Shown here piece after piece: positions 19,163-27,322 of a stretch of DNA of 64,000 bases (within the stretch, counting starts at the first letter, position 1; each line of letters begins with the position of its first letter). Origin of the DNA: Prochlorococcus sp. AG-402-P16 (lineage in GTDB: Bacteria > Cyanobacteriota > Cyanobacteriia > PCC-6307 > Cyanobiaceae). The position numbers and the translations under genes were made by a program. The notes beneath the pieces were generated by a model. The model had not been told where the DNA came from, made no database searches, and saw only the letters and a list, made by a program, of their open reading frames with translations. The stretch is taken from the NCBI GenBank assembly GCA_003216295.1, contig QCJB01000004.1, positions 1 through 64,000 of the forward strand, given 5' to 3'.

Positions 19163-19812
19163 TAGTAATTTGTTTTTGTCAAAGTTTGGGTTTGAATTGA
19201 ATCTATAATTTCTTGAAGGTTTCCTTGATCTAGTCTTAGAGAGAGTGGATTACCAACCAGTCGAGCTGATGATTTAAATAATTCCTCAATTTCTACTAGA
19301 CCATTATCTCTAAGAGTCCGTCCGGTTGCGACTAAATCGACAATTGCTTCAGCCATTCCAGTGATAGGTCCCAACTCAACAGATCCACTCAAATGAACTA
19401 GTTGTACTGGTAAATCTATTTGTTCAAAAAACTTCTTTGCGCAGTTAGTAAACTTACTTGCCACCCTGCAATTTGGAGGTAAATCAGAAGAACTTAAATA
19501 TCCACTACTAGATTTAACGGCAACTGACATATGGCATGATCCAAATCCAAGATCTACTAAATTTGCTACTTGCAATTTCTGCTCTTGTAACACATCAAAT
19601 CCAACTATTCCTAATTGAGCCTGTCCATATGAAACATATACAGGAACATCGCTGTTTCGAACCAAAAGGGCTTTAGCACGTCCACAAATTGACGGGACCA
19701 TCAATTGCCGATTGCTATCTTCTAAAACAGCAGAGAAATCAAGTCCAACGTTAGAAAACATTGAGACTGATTCCTTTAATAAGGCTCCTTTTGCTAAAGC
19801 AACAGTAAGCAT
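19162..19812 (-). CDS. hisG: ATP phosphoribosyltransferase, short form
   Basis: First step of histidine biosynthesis, joining ATP and PRPP. 216 residues is the short HisG form, without the C-terminal regulatory domain. It carries [22 protein letters not shown] and the PRPP-binding loop [14 protein letters not shown]. Short HisG normally needs HisZ as partner, which is not in this window. It diverges from gloB by 50 bp and overlaps the ABC gene by 1 bp. Confidence 0.94.
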   Translation of the reverse strand: MLTVALAKGALLKESVSMFSNVGLDFSAVLEDSNRQLMVPSICGRAKALLVRNSDVPVYVSYGQAQLGIVGFDVLQEQKLQVANLVDLGFGSCHMSVAVKSSSGYLSSSDLPPNCRVASKFTNCAKKFFEQIDLPVQLVHLSGSVELGPITGMAEAIVDLVATGRTLRDNGLVEIEELFKSSARLVGNPLSLRLDQGNLQEIIDSIQTQTLTKTNY

Positions 19813-19862
19813 GTCAAGTCCTATTGCAGTTGACTTTACCTATTCCAGTCACTGAATAAACA

Positions 19863-20618
19863 ATGTCCGAGAAAAAATCCGAATTCACTATTCACCCAAT
19901 TACTGTCTTACAAGACAATATCGTATGGGTATGGGTTCACAATTGCAATGCAGTTGTAGTTGACCCCTCCATATCTAGCCCTGTAAAGAAATGGTTACTA
20001 GAAAAAAACTTGTCATTAAAAGCAATTCTTCAAACACACCACCACGATGACCATATTGGAGGGACAAAAGGATTAATTAAAAAATGGCCAAAAGCAAAGG
20101 TAATTGCATCAAAAAAAGAGCTTAAAAGAATTCCCTTTCAAACATTTTCTGTTAACAATAATGATGTTTTTCATTTAATGGATAGCAAGATTAGTGTGAT
20201 TGAAGTGCATGGTCATACAAACAATCATCTAGCTTTTTATATTTCAAAAGAAAATTCAAAATGTAATATATTATTCCCTGGAGATACTATATTTGGAGGA
20301 GGTTGTGGCCGTTTATTAGAAGGTACAGCAAAACAAATGTTTGAAAGTTTATGTAAACTTAATGCCCTTCCGGAAGATACTAAAATTTATCCTGCTCATG
20401 AATATACCGAAAACAATTTAAAATGGGCACTGTCTTTAATATCAAATGATCTTTCTATCACCCAAAGATTAAAAATTGTTCAGAATAAGCGTCAGAATGG
20501 AATACCAAGTCTTCCAACAACAATATTAGAAGAAAGAAAAACAAATTTATTTTTAAGGGCCAAAAATGTCGAGGAGCTCTCAAGGCTACGAAAACACAAA
20601 GATAATTGGAAATGTTAA
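19863..20618 (+). CDS. gloB: Hydroxyacylglutathione hydrolase (glyoxalase II)
   Basis: 251-residue metallo-beta-lactamase-fold enzyme that hydrolyses S-lactoylglutathione, finishing methylglyoxal detoxification. The metal motif THHHDDH sits at residues 58-64. Further ligands are in VHGHTNNHLAFY, FPGDTIFGGGCGR and YPAHEYTENNL, and the latter two are typical for GloB. The C-terminus is a helical glutathione-binding region. The last codons are part of a 17-bp inverted repeat that probably ends the transcript. Confidence 0.93.
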   Translation: MSEKKSEFTIHPITVLQDNIVWVWVHNCNAVVVDPSISSPVKKWLLEKNLSLKAILQTHHHDDHIGGTKGLIKKWPKAKVIASKKELKRIPFQTFSVNNNDVFHLMDSKISVIEVHGHTNNHLAFYISKENSKCNILFPGDTIFGGGCGRLLEGTAKQMFESLCKLNALPEDTKIYPAHEYTENNLKWALSLISNDLSITQRLKIVQNKRQNGIPSLPTTILEERKTNLFLRAKNVEELSRLRKHKDNWKC

Positions 20619-20640
20619 ATTCTAATTATCTTTGTGTTTT
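20591..20640 (+). terminator. Strong AT-rich stem-loop at the gloB stop
   Basis: A perfect 17-bp inverted repeat has its left arm at 20591-20607, its right arm at 20624-20640 and a 16-nt loop. The left arm lies inside the last codons of gloB and the stop is in the loop. The right arm ends in TTTT. It is likely an intrinsic terminator between gloB and ridA. Confidence 0.7.
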
Positions 20641-20659
20641 CAAACAGACCTAGTTATTT

Positions 20660-21061
20660 ATGAAAAGTTCAGCATTTGTAGCAATTGAGACAAAATCAGC
20701 CCCTGAACCGGTAGGTCCATATAATCAAGCTCTTTTAGTAGAAAATTGGTTGTATTGCTCGGGTCAAATTGCTTTAGATCCAGCAACTGGAGAAATGGTT
20801 GGGAACGGAAATATAGAAAAGGAAACCAGGCAAGTTTTAAAAAATCTTTTGGCGGTGATAGGCGCCTCAGGTGGAGAAGCTTCAAATGTAATCCGTACAA
20901 CAATTTATTTAACCGATTTGAATGATTTCGCGAAAGTGAATGAAATTTACGCAGAAATATTTGGCGATATTGTCAGTCCAGCAAGAGCTTGTGTAGAAGT
21001 ATCTAATCTGCCTAAGGGAGGAAAAATTGAGATTGACTGCATTGCTTGGTTAGGAAATTAG
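20660..21061 (+). CDS. ridA: RidA/YjgF-family enamine/imine deaminase
   Basis: 133 residues matching RidA along its whole length: PEPVGPYNQALLVENWLYCSGQIALDP near the start, and the catalytic-site region VIRTTIYLTDLNDFAKVNEIYAEIF, SPARACVEVSNLPKGGKIEIDCIA near the end. It includes the conserved Arg in PARACVEV that binds the substrate carboxylate. RidA removes reactive 2-aminoacrylate made by PLP enzymes. It is a single gene, separated from gloB by a terminator-like repeat. Confidence 0.93.
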   Translation: MKSSAFVAIETKSAPEPVGPYNQALLVENWLYCSGQIALDPATGEMVGNGNIEKETRQVLKNLLAVIGASGGEASNVIRTTIYLTDLNDFAKVNEIYAEIFGDIVSPARACVEVSNLPKGGKIEIDCIAWLGN

Positions 21062-21154
21062 CCAGCAAAAACTTTATTGTGACTAAATTTAAGCTTGCCA
21101 CTTTGCTAATTGGCCCCATTATTGTCTAAATTGATAGTTGATTCGCGATAAACA

Positions 21155-21385
21155 ATGGCCACTGCCAAGTTGACTATTGGCGAACTTGAGGCTGGTTACC
21201 CTCTTTACTGCAAAGCTCTGAGGAGATTACTGCAACAAGGACGTAGCGCAGATCAAATTCAAAGAACAGTTTGCTGGAGCCACTTAGAGACTCTTAATCG
21301 CTGCCTTCCTGGAAGATATAAAACCCCTTCTTATCTAATGGCACTAATTAAAAGAGATCTAGAACAACCTAAAGAAGAAGATTAA
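21155..21385 (+). CDS. Small picocyanobacterial protein, DUF3136-like
   Basis: 76 residues, basic and helical, with TIGELEAGYPLYCKALRRLL and CWSHLETLNRCLPGRYK. The sequence resembles the small family called DUF3136, of unknown function and found mainly in marine cyanobacteria. It is convergent with the acRAF gene 7 bp away and next to the carboxysome cluster. No link to carboxysomes can be shown. Confidence 0.7.
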   Translation: MATAKLTIGELEAGYPLYCKALRRLLQQGRSADQIQRTVCWSHLETLNRCLPGRYKTPSYLMALIKRDLEQPKEED

Positions 21386-21391
21386 TTTTTT

Positions 21392-21643
21392 TCACTGGAT
21401 CAAAGAATCTAATTGTGTTGCGAACTCATGATCAACTTTTGAAATTTCCTCTTTTTCATTATCGTCTGAAGGCCTAATTGTAATATTTGCGTAAGTCTTT
21501 CCGAAACTAATATCTGGAAAACGATTTACCCTCTCACAAAAAGCACCTAAAACATCAAGAAAATCTCTGGTTTTTTCATAAGATTCAAATTCGAACCTTT
21601 TTTCAAGACACTCAGGTCTATTTTTTTGCCTCCATCCTTCCAT
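21392..21643 (-). CDS. Alpha-carboxysome RuBisCO assembly factor acRAF (pterin dehydratase-like)
   Basis: 83 residues with the pterin-4a-carbinolamine dehydratase-like fold: KRFEFESYEKTRDFLDVLGAFCERVNRFPDISFGKTYANITI. The proteins of this family encoded at cso loci act as RuBisCO assembly chaperones, not dehydratases. True enzymes carry a cluster of three His in the motif after the first strand (typically around HHP), replaced here by NRFPD, which argues for the chaperone role. It is the last gene on the minus-strand carboxysome side, 73 bp after csoS1E. Confidence 0.85.
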   Translation of the reverse strand: MEGWRQKNRPECLEKRFEFESYEKTRDFLDVLGAFCERVNRFPDISFGKTYANITIRPSDDNEKEEISKVDHEFATQLDSLIQ

Positions 21644-21716
21644 AAGAAATTTATCTTTTACTAAAAGCTACTACATTATGAATTGCTTGAAAAATAATTT
21701 ATAAATCTAAAATTAT

Positions 21717-22250
21717 TTAGCTTCTTCTTTTCGCACCGCTTCCTTTTAAGGCTGGCTCTACTTCAACATGGGGACGCGCAATGATATGCGCGGCAACCAG
21801 TCCATCCCCTACACGCTCACAAGCATCCGCTCCTGCCCTAACTGAGGCATTAACCGCACCAGTTTCACCTCGTACCATTACAGTTACATATCCACCACCA
21901 ACAAGTTCCTTTGCGATTAAATTAACTTCAGCAGCTTTTGTCATTGCATCGGCCGCTTCTATTGCTGGTACTAAACCACGAGTTTCAATCATTCCTAAAG
22001 CAATACCAGAGTTTGAATTACTTGCAGAAGCTTTATTAGTTCCTATTGAGTTTTTTGAGGATCCACCGCCCCCCGAGCTATTAGATAATTTTTTAGGAGC
22101 AGAAGTGCTTTTATTACTTGAAGAGATTTTAGTTGAAGAAGAAGTTGTTGGCTTACTTCCTGAATCCAAAGGAGTAACATCAACTACTTGATCTTGTGGT
22201 TGAAAACTGTTATTACTACTTTTTTGTTGACGATTTGAAGAGGAAGCCAT
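21717..22250 (-). CDS. csoS1E: Carboxysome shell protein CsoS1E (BMC domain with Ser/Asn-rich N-terminus)
   Basis: 177 residues. The first 80 or so are low complexity, rich in Ser, Asn, Lys and Gly, with runs of S and GGGG. The rest is a BMC (Pfam00936) domain almost identical to CsoS1 of this same locus from GIALGMIETRGLVPAIEAAD through HIIARPHVEVEPAL. BMC proteins form hexagonal tiles of the shell. The extension is probably disordered and may face the lumen or the cytosol, or modulate assembly. It lies downstream of csoS4B after 45 bp, likely in the cso operon. In the literature csoS1E is known from some Prochlorococcus and Synechococcus genomes. Confidence 0.9.
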   Translation of the reverse strand: MASSSNRQQKSSNNSFQPQDQVVDVTPLDSGSKPTTSSSTKISSSNKSTSAPKKLSNSSGGGGSSKNSIGTNKASASNSNSGIALGMIETRGLVPAIEAADAMTKAAEVNLIAKELVGGGYVTVMVRGETGAVNASVRAGADACERVGDGLVAAHIIARPHVEVEPALKGSGAKRRS

Positions 22251-22295
22251 AGATTTATGTTTTTATAGTATTAGTTTTAGTGAATTGTTTGTCAA

Positions 22296-22547
22296 CTATT
22301 CATCAGGCAACCAATTATCAATAATCCCTCCAATAGTCAAATCAGTTTGAATATTTGGATCAGGGCATCCCCACCTAGCGGCGGTTCCTGTAGCAGTGAA
22401 AACCCAATTCCCTTCGCGAGCGCCGACGGGATCAACAGCCACAAGCCTTTTACCTTTGTTATTGCACAATATTCTTAAATGCATATGTCCTAAGCCTTCT
22501 ACTCTCTGTGAACAAACCAAACGTCCCATAACTTGCATGATTTCCAT
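22296..22547 (-). CDS. csoS4B: Carboxysome vertex protein CsoS4B
   Basis: 83-residue bacterial-microcompartment vertex (BMV, pentamer) protein: MQVMGRLVCSQRVEGLGHMHLRIL, VAVDPVGAREGNWVFTATGTAARW and DLTIGGIIDNW. Pentamers cap the icosahedral corners of the shell. Its first base overlaps the csoS4A stop by 1 bp. CsoS4A and CsoS4B share the same fold but only moderate identity. Confidence 0.94.
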   Translation of the reverse strand: MEIMQVMGRLVCSQRVEGLGHMHLRILCNNKGKRLVAVDPVGAREGNWVFTATGTAARWGCPDPNIQTDLTIGGIIDNWLPDE

Positions 22548-22822
22548 TATTTAGCTCCTCCTGAAATCTGTTGTTGTGTTTCTGGATCCCAATGATCAAT
22601 AATCCCAACAATTGTTAAATCACTTGGATAAGATTTGCTACCGGCAGCTTCGCGAGCGGCAGAACTTCCTACACATATGACCCAATCATCTGGTTTACAT
22701 CCGACAGCATCAACAGCCACTTTTTTTGAGCTACCGTCCAATACAACCTGTAAATGCTTGTGTTCAAAGCCTGGAATACGATTGGTTGAGACAAGTGGTT
22801 TGAGAACTTTACAAATGAGCAT
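22547..22822 (-). CDS. csoS4A: Carboxysome vertex protein CsoS4A
   Basis: 91-residue BMV pentamer protein: LICKVLKPLVSTNRIPGFEHKHLQVVL, VAVDAVGCKPDDWVICVGSSAAREAAG and SDLTIVGIIDHWDP. It is the major vertex subunit of alpha-carboxysomes. It starts directly after csoSCA with no gap and ends in a 1-bp overlap with csoS4B, so all three should be translated from one message. Confidence 0.95.
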   Translation of the reverse strand: MLICKVLKPLVSTNRIPGFEHKHLQVVLDGSSKKVAVDAVGCKPDDWVICVGSSAAREAAGSKSYPSDLTIVGIIDHWDPETQQQISGGAK

Positions 22823-24382
22823 TTAGTGAGCCTCCTGAGTGACTGGATCGAGGGAAGAGCCTACAACTTCTGCAGGAGCCTTTTTATCTCGATCTCGAAT
22901 AGTAAGAAATGTGTGAAGTGAACCATTATCTATTAAATCTCGATAACGAGACTTAATAGCCTCATTAATTCTATGACAATCAGATAATGCTCTATTCCTT
23001 GCATGAGGGACACTACCTGAATAATCAAAGCGAATAACAATAGGGATTGGTAAACTCCTAGAGATATTAAGACCTGTAAAAATTTTCACTCCGACATCTA
23101 GATCAGGAGCTCCTTGTTCAACAGTCTCCAAATGAGCAAAATAAGTAAGATTCCTTAAGTGAACTTCTTTAAAACCAATACCTACACCAATAAACCTCTC
23201 AGCATGACCTGCATCTTGGTAGCTTCCTGAATGAAAATTCTTAACATAATCAATTTGAGAAATATTATTTGAAATGAGTCTGGTAATAAACATAACCATA
23301 TTTGGATCTGTTTCTCCAGGGCAAACCCTTTTGATGTTTTCTTGAATTTTTTGAAGAGCCTCTTCAGCTTTTAGAAATTGAGTCTCTTTGTATATTTCAT
23401 TTGCACAAAGCCATGATTTCAAATCAACTTCATTAGTTTTCGAAGGTGTATGAACTCTTATTGCATCTGTATCCGTATCAATACCAATTAAAAGCAAATC
23501 AACAGAGGCACCACAACAAAAACTATTTTCGACTGCTTCCCTAAAATCTAATAATCGCTGTAGGCCTTCTGATGCTGCTAATTCATCATTACTACCATGA
23601 GCAGCACATCCTTGGTGTGTAGGATCAACAGAACTAAAATGATAGATTACTGATTTTAAATATCTTGTTGGCTCAGTTGCAGAATTCGGAGTTGACTCTC
23701 TATATCTACTATGTTCGGTTTTAATCCAACGATTAACTGTTTTTTCAATATCAAATAGTGCACCTGCATGAGAACGCCTCCTAACAGAGCTAAAAGGTAT
23801 ACGTAATGCATAAGAAATAGCATGAGCTAATCGACCATCTGCACAAGGAGTTATATCTAAAAGATGAAACCCACATTGATAGAGAAATGACTGAAAAGAT
23901 TTAGCATATTGACTATTTTCAGATCCCTCTATTGGATCTGAATTAAAAAATTCATTACTCGTTAATTGGTGTGACTGAAAAACACACCATGCAAACAAGG
24001 CACTTATGTCTACACTTCCAACCCATGCCTTTTCAAGTATATGCAGTGGCAACTCATAACCTAATTCTGATCGACATAAATTTTGAGCTCTTTCTACAAA
24101 ATTCAAATCATTTTGAAGACTAGATACTCTTTTTAAAAGAGGAACAATATTGTCAAATCGACCTTTAACCTTATTTTCGTATTGATTTAACTTCTGATTC
24201 TCTTGAGAATTAGTTAATGGATGATCAGTAGAAAAAGAGCTAATAGTTTTTATTTCATCGGAGAAAGAATTAGTAGTTTTAATAACTTCAGAATTCAAAT
24301 TCTTTGTCTCTAGGTCGACAAACCTCTTCATAGGAGCTGTAGGCCCACGACGAGATTTCTTGGCCAAATTACGATAGGCCAT
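22823..24382 (-). CDS. csoS3: Carboxysomal carbonic anhydrase CsoSCA (CsoS3)
   Basis: 519-residue shell-associated carbonic anhydrase that dehydrates bicarbonate to CO2 next to RuBisCO. An N-terminal helical domain (to about 140) precedes the catalytic domain, where Cys180, Asp182 and Arg184 (CADGR) hold the zinc site and Asp-Arg dyad. The other zinc ligands fit His248 and Cys259 (YHFSSVDPTHQGCAAHG), 11 residues apart as in characterised CsoSCA. A defunct C-terminal duplication follows. An N-terminal basic tail (KKSRRGPTAPMKRF) may be the CsoS2- or RuBisCO-binding peptide. It starts 8 bp after csoS2. Confidence 0.96.
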   Translation of the reverse strand: MAYRNLAKKSRRGPTAPMKRFVDLETKNLNSEVIKTTNSFSDEIKTISSFSTDHPLTNSQENQKLNQYENKVKGRFDNIVPLLKRVSSLQNDLNFVERAQNLCRSELGYELPLHILEKAWVGSVDISALFAWCVFQSHQLTSNEFFNSDPIEGSENSQYAKSFQSFLYQCGFHLLDITPCADGRLAHAISYALRIPFSSVRRRSHAGALFDIEKTVNRWIKTEHSRYRESTPNSATEPTRYLKSVIYHFSSVDPTHQGCAAHGSNDELAASEGLQRLLDFREAVENSFCCGASVDLLLIGIDTDTDAIRVHTPSKTNEVDLKSWLCANEIYKETQFLKAEEALQKIQENIKRVCPGETDPNMVMFITRLISNNISQIDYVKNFHSGSYQDAGHAERFIGVGIGFKEVHLRNLTYFAHLETVEQGAPDLDVGVKIFTGLNISRSLPIPIVIRFDYSGSVPHARNRALSDCHRINEAIKSRYRDLIDNGSLHTFLTIRDRDKKAPAEVVGSSLDPVTQEAH

Positions 24383-24389
24383 TGACTAT

Positions 24390-26780
24390 TTAACCTCTTG
24401 CTCCACCAGAGAAAGTAACCAATTGGCCATCCCTTGTATTGCCACTAGAACCAGTGATCAGGAAGTCTGGTTGGGGAACCTCTTGGTTTCTTTTTAATTC
24501 AGCTGCGTTCATTGCACTCATTGGTCCTGGACGAGAAGGATTTCTACGCTTAGCAGATGCCCCTTCTGTTCCAGTGACATGCTCTCCTCTAGCCCAATCA
24601 TCACCAGTTATATTCAATCCTGCGGATTGTCCTTCTCCTGTTATTTGTGAGGTTGGGCGTTGCTTAGATTCTTCATTAACTATTTGATCAACTTTATTAT
24701 TTGTAGAGTTTGATGGTTTTCTGTCAAAGCGAAATTGTTCAGTACCTGTCACTTTGTTTGCAGCCATGTCGAATGGACCAGTAATTCTTGAACTATCTTC
24801 GTAACTCGTACCGGTGACACCTGCATTAATTTCATTTTGAATGTGTGCTTGCCTTGCAGGAGATTTCACACTGAAACTTGTCCATGCAGCTGCTTTTTCA
24901 GTAGTTTCCTGATGAGCATAACCTTCGGGAGAAGTTGAAATACCACAATTGTCTGCTAGTTGATCGCCTCCTACATAAGGAGTTCCAGTTAAAGGCTCAC
25001 AAGCGCCTTTATGAGCACCTGTCATTTTTCCGCCTATACCTGGCTGCTGACCAGTCAATCTTGCTCCAGGAGTACCAGTTTTCCTAGGAGTTCTAGCCTC
25101 TACCTCAGATGATGCAGAATTGTCACACCATTGATTTGCCTGATCTAATCCTGCATAGGGAGTACCTGTTACTGCTTTACAAGTACCAGGTTCATCTCCT
25201 GTTACGAGATGCGATCTACCTGTCATAGTTCCACTAACTGATTGAGTTTTATTGGTAATACTTAGACCAACTTTTGCTGGATCAGGAGCAGGCTTGCTTC
25301 CACAAAAAGAATCAAATTGCCCAGCACCCACATACTCATCTCCAGTCACGTTCTTACAACTGCCAGCCTCATTACCTGTAACGTTCTCTCTTCTAGAGAC
25401 ATCGGTACCAGTTACTCCGTTCCCGCGAATTGTGGTTAGTGAGCCAACCTTTTCTGCTGGTCTACCAGAAGGTAGTGGATCAGAACCTAAATACTGATCG
25501 CCAGTTAAACCTTTATTTGATCCGGCTTCATTTCCAGTAACTAAAGCGGACCTTCCTGTCATTGTTCCACTGACTTTTTGACCATCAATAGTCTGGCTAT
25601 AGCCAATTTTTGAGGGTGAAGGGTTAACGCCTCCGCAATAATTATTAGATTGATTCGCAGAAATATATTCAGTCCCAGTAAGGTTTTTACAAGTTCCTGG
25701 TTCGTCACCCGTAACCTTCTCTGATCTACCAACCTCGTTACCAGTTACAAGATTTCCATGACTAGTACTTGTAACTGCAACTTTTGCAGGCTGACTTATC
25801 TGGGTATTTGATCCATTACAGAAAGAATCAATAACTTCTGAACCTAAATACTGAGTACCAGTTATTGAACGGCATGTACTTGCCTCATTACCAGTAGTTT
25901 TCAAAGATCTATTCGCCTGAGTACCGGTAACAATTTGTCCAGTAGACGTCTCACTTATACCAACTTTCCAATGAGCATCAGGGACACTAGCATTTTGCTT
26001 CGCTCCATTCTTATTTGGACCACATGGACGAGTTACTGATGTGCGTTTTGATCCAGTGGCACCTGTTTTACTTTTAAGTTCTCTTACTCGTTGAGCTATT
26101 TCCTTAGTCGTTAAATCTGGATTACCTTGTCGAGCAACTGATGCAGCTGTAGTTGGTTGTTTCCCTGCAGACTTACCATGTTTTGACAAGGCTTCTCTAC
26201 GAGCCAAAACAAAAGCTCTACTTGAATTCGTAATTGCTTTTCTTTTTACAGTTGAACGGTGATCAGTAGTTCTCTTATTCAATTTCAAACTGATCTCTGG
26301 TTTTTGGGTTGTATTACTAGTCTCTTCTAAAGCTTTTTGCTCACATTCTGGACAACAATGTTCGGCATTTTTTGCGTCATAAGAAGGAGCACTCTGAACC
26401 TTTTTCCTTTCAAGCTCAACACGAGTTATATCTTTAGTATTATCTGCAGATTTACCTCTACGTGACAATGCTTCTCTTCTTGCAATAACAAGCTGACGAC
26501 TTGGTTGCGCTACGGAACTTCTATATGATCTTGAACTACTTGCGCTCCCAGAGGTACTTAATTGAAAACTACTAGTACTTGATTGAGAGGAAGAATTATT
26601 TGCACTAGCCATAGATTTATTGGGTTTCACAAAACCAGAGTTTGTCCTAGTTGCTCTTGCATCAGCAGAAGAACGGACTCTATTAGCTGTAGAGCCGCCT
26701 TTAATAGATGCATTTTTGCCTCCTTGACTAAGAGCCTGGCGGCGTTCAAGAACTAATTGTCGACTTGTTTGTTTTGCCAT
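24390..26780 (-). CDS. csoS2: Carboxysome scaffold protein CsoS2
   Basis: 796-residue disordered, basic scaffold that links RuBisCO to the shell. The N-region holds RuBisCO-binding repeats around residues 6-25, 94-112 and 186-205 (core R-x-(L/F)-V-x-x-R-R-x-A-L-S-x-x-G-K) and a weaker one near 225-245. The middle region has six repeats starting near 272, 332, 391, 443, 502 and about 567 (pattern VTG-x-x-x-(G/R)-x-x-x-VTG-(N/D)-E...C-K...TG-x-x-Y). Repeat 3 lacks both cysteines that the others carry. The C-region (650-796) has VTGTSYEDSSRITGPF, ITGDDWA and a conserved C-terminal tail. No obvious slippery site for the two-form frameshift seen in Halothiobacillus was checked beyond inspection. 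Two hairpins precede it. Confidence 0.95.
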   Translation of the reverse strand: MAKQTSRQLVLERRQALSQGGKNASIKGGSTANRVRSSADARATRTNSGFVKPNKSMASANNSSSQSSTSSFQLSTSGSASSSRSYRSSVAQPSRQLVIARREALSRRGKSADNTKDITRVELERKKVQSAPSYDAKNAEHCCPECEQKALEETSNTTQKPEISLKLNKRTTDHRSTVKRKAITNSSRAFVLARREALSKHGKSAGKQPTTAASVARQGNPDLTTKEIAQRVRELKSKTGATGSKRTSVTRPCGPNKNGAKQNASVPDAHWKVGISETSTGQIVTGTQANRSLKTTGNEASTCRSITGTQYLGSEVIDSFCNGSNTQISQPAKVAVTSTSHGNLVTGNEVGRSEKVTGDEPGTCKNLTGTEYISANQSNNYCGGVNPSPSKIGYSQTIDGQKVSGTMTGRSALVTGNEAGSNKGLTGDQYLGSDPLPSGRPAEKVGSLTTIRGNGVTGTDVSRRENVTGNEAGSCKNVTGDEYVGAGQFDSFCGSKPAPDPAKVGLSITNKTQSVSGTMTGRSHLVTGDEPGTCKAVTGTPYAGLDQANQWCDNSASSEVEARTPRKTGTPGARLTGQQPGIGGKMTGAHKGACEPLTGTPYVGGDQLADNCGISTSPEGYAHQETTEKAAAWTSFSVKSPARQAHIQNEINAGVTGTSYEDSSRITGPFDMAANKVTGTEQFRFDRKPSNSTNNKVDQIVNEESKQRPTSQITGEGQSAGLNITGDDWARGEHVTGTEGASAKRRNPSRPGPMSAMNAAELKRNQEVPQPDFLITGSSGNTRDGQLVTFSGGARG

Positions 26781-26815
26781 ATCAACCCAATGGAGAGGTT
26801 ACAAAAAATAATTTT

Positions 26816-26862
26816 TAATTCTCTTAAAGAATTATTAGCCCCAAAGATGTTTCGGGGCTAAT
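26816..26862 (-). terminator. Tandem hairpins with T-run between rbcS and csoS2 (attenuator-like)
   Basis: Transcribed from the minus strand, a 9-bp stem ATTAGCCCC/GGGGCTAAT (26834-26862, 11-nt loop) is followed by TAATTCT/AGAATTA (26816-26834, sharing the edge base). Downstream comes AAAAATTATTTTTTG with a T-run. This looks like a partial terminator or an RNA-processing/stabilising element, which would give much more RuBisCO mRNA than csoS2 mRNA. Confidence 0.65.
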
Positions 26863-26880
26863 TAATAAAAGACTACTAAT

Positions 26881-27222
26881 CTAGCGGCCTTGGAAAACTA
26901 CAAAGCAAGTGCCTTGACTTTGTGTATACGCGTCATATCCAACGATACGAACGTGATGGTCAGGATATGCTCTATGGCAAGCTTCTAACTCGCTAACAAC
27001 CAAATTTAAATCTTTCTCGCCAAAGAAAGGTAACTTCCAATAAGACCAATAAGTCTGCATTGAACCACTTGGCTGAACATGCTCAATAACTGGGCTCCAA
27101 CCCTGAGCAATGATATAAGCGATTTGATCGTAGATTTCGTCCTGGGTCATCGGCGGTAAGAAGCCGAATGTTTCCAGGGTGGCGACTGTTTGATAGTCAC
27201 CTACTGTGCTCTGGAAAGGCAT
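26881..27222 (-). CDS. rbcS: RuBisCO small subunit (form IA)
   Basis: 113 residues. The family pattern is seen in ETFGFLPPMTQDEIYDQIAYIIAQGWSPVIEHVQPS, YWKLPFFGEKDLNLVVSELEACHRAYPDHHVRIVGYD. Eight copies cap the large-subunit octamer. The gene follows rbcL after a 100-bp spacer with a hairpin and precedes csoS2. The ATG at 27222 is well placed; the sequence MPFQSTVGDYQT is typical for marine alpha-cyanobacteria. Confidence 0.97.
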   Translation of the reverse strand: MPFQSTVGDYQTVATLETFGFLPPMTQDEIYDQIAYIIAQGWSPVIEHVQPSGSMQTYWSYWKLPFFGEKDLNLVVSELEACHRAYPDHHVRIVGYDAYTQSQGTCFVVFQGR

Positions 27223-27250
27223 GGTGAACTTAAGTTAGTGAATGAGTGAA

Positions 27251-27270
27251 AGTCGATTTAGTTATCGACT
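27251..27270 (-). other. Hairpin in the rbcL-rbcS spacer
   Basis: AGTCGAT (27251-27257) and ATCGACT (27264-27270) form a perfect 7-bp stem with a 6-nt loop. No T-run follows on the minus strand, so it is more likely an mRNA stability element than a terminator. Confidence 0.4.
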
Positions 27271-27322
27271 AGTGAATTTAAGAAAGTTAGAGGCAACTTA
27301 TAATGTCACCTCTATATCTTTT

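Noticed and set aside
21781-22191. Long plus-strand ORF opposite csoS1E
   Set aside because: Antisense to a conserved BMC gene and to its Ser-rich tail; composition is that of a shadow frame.
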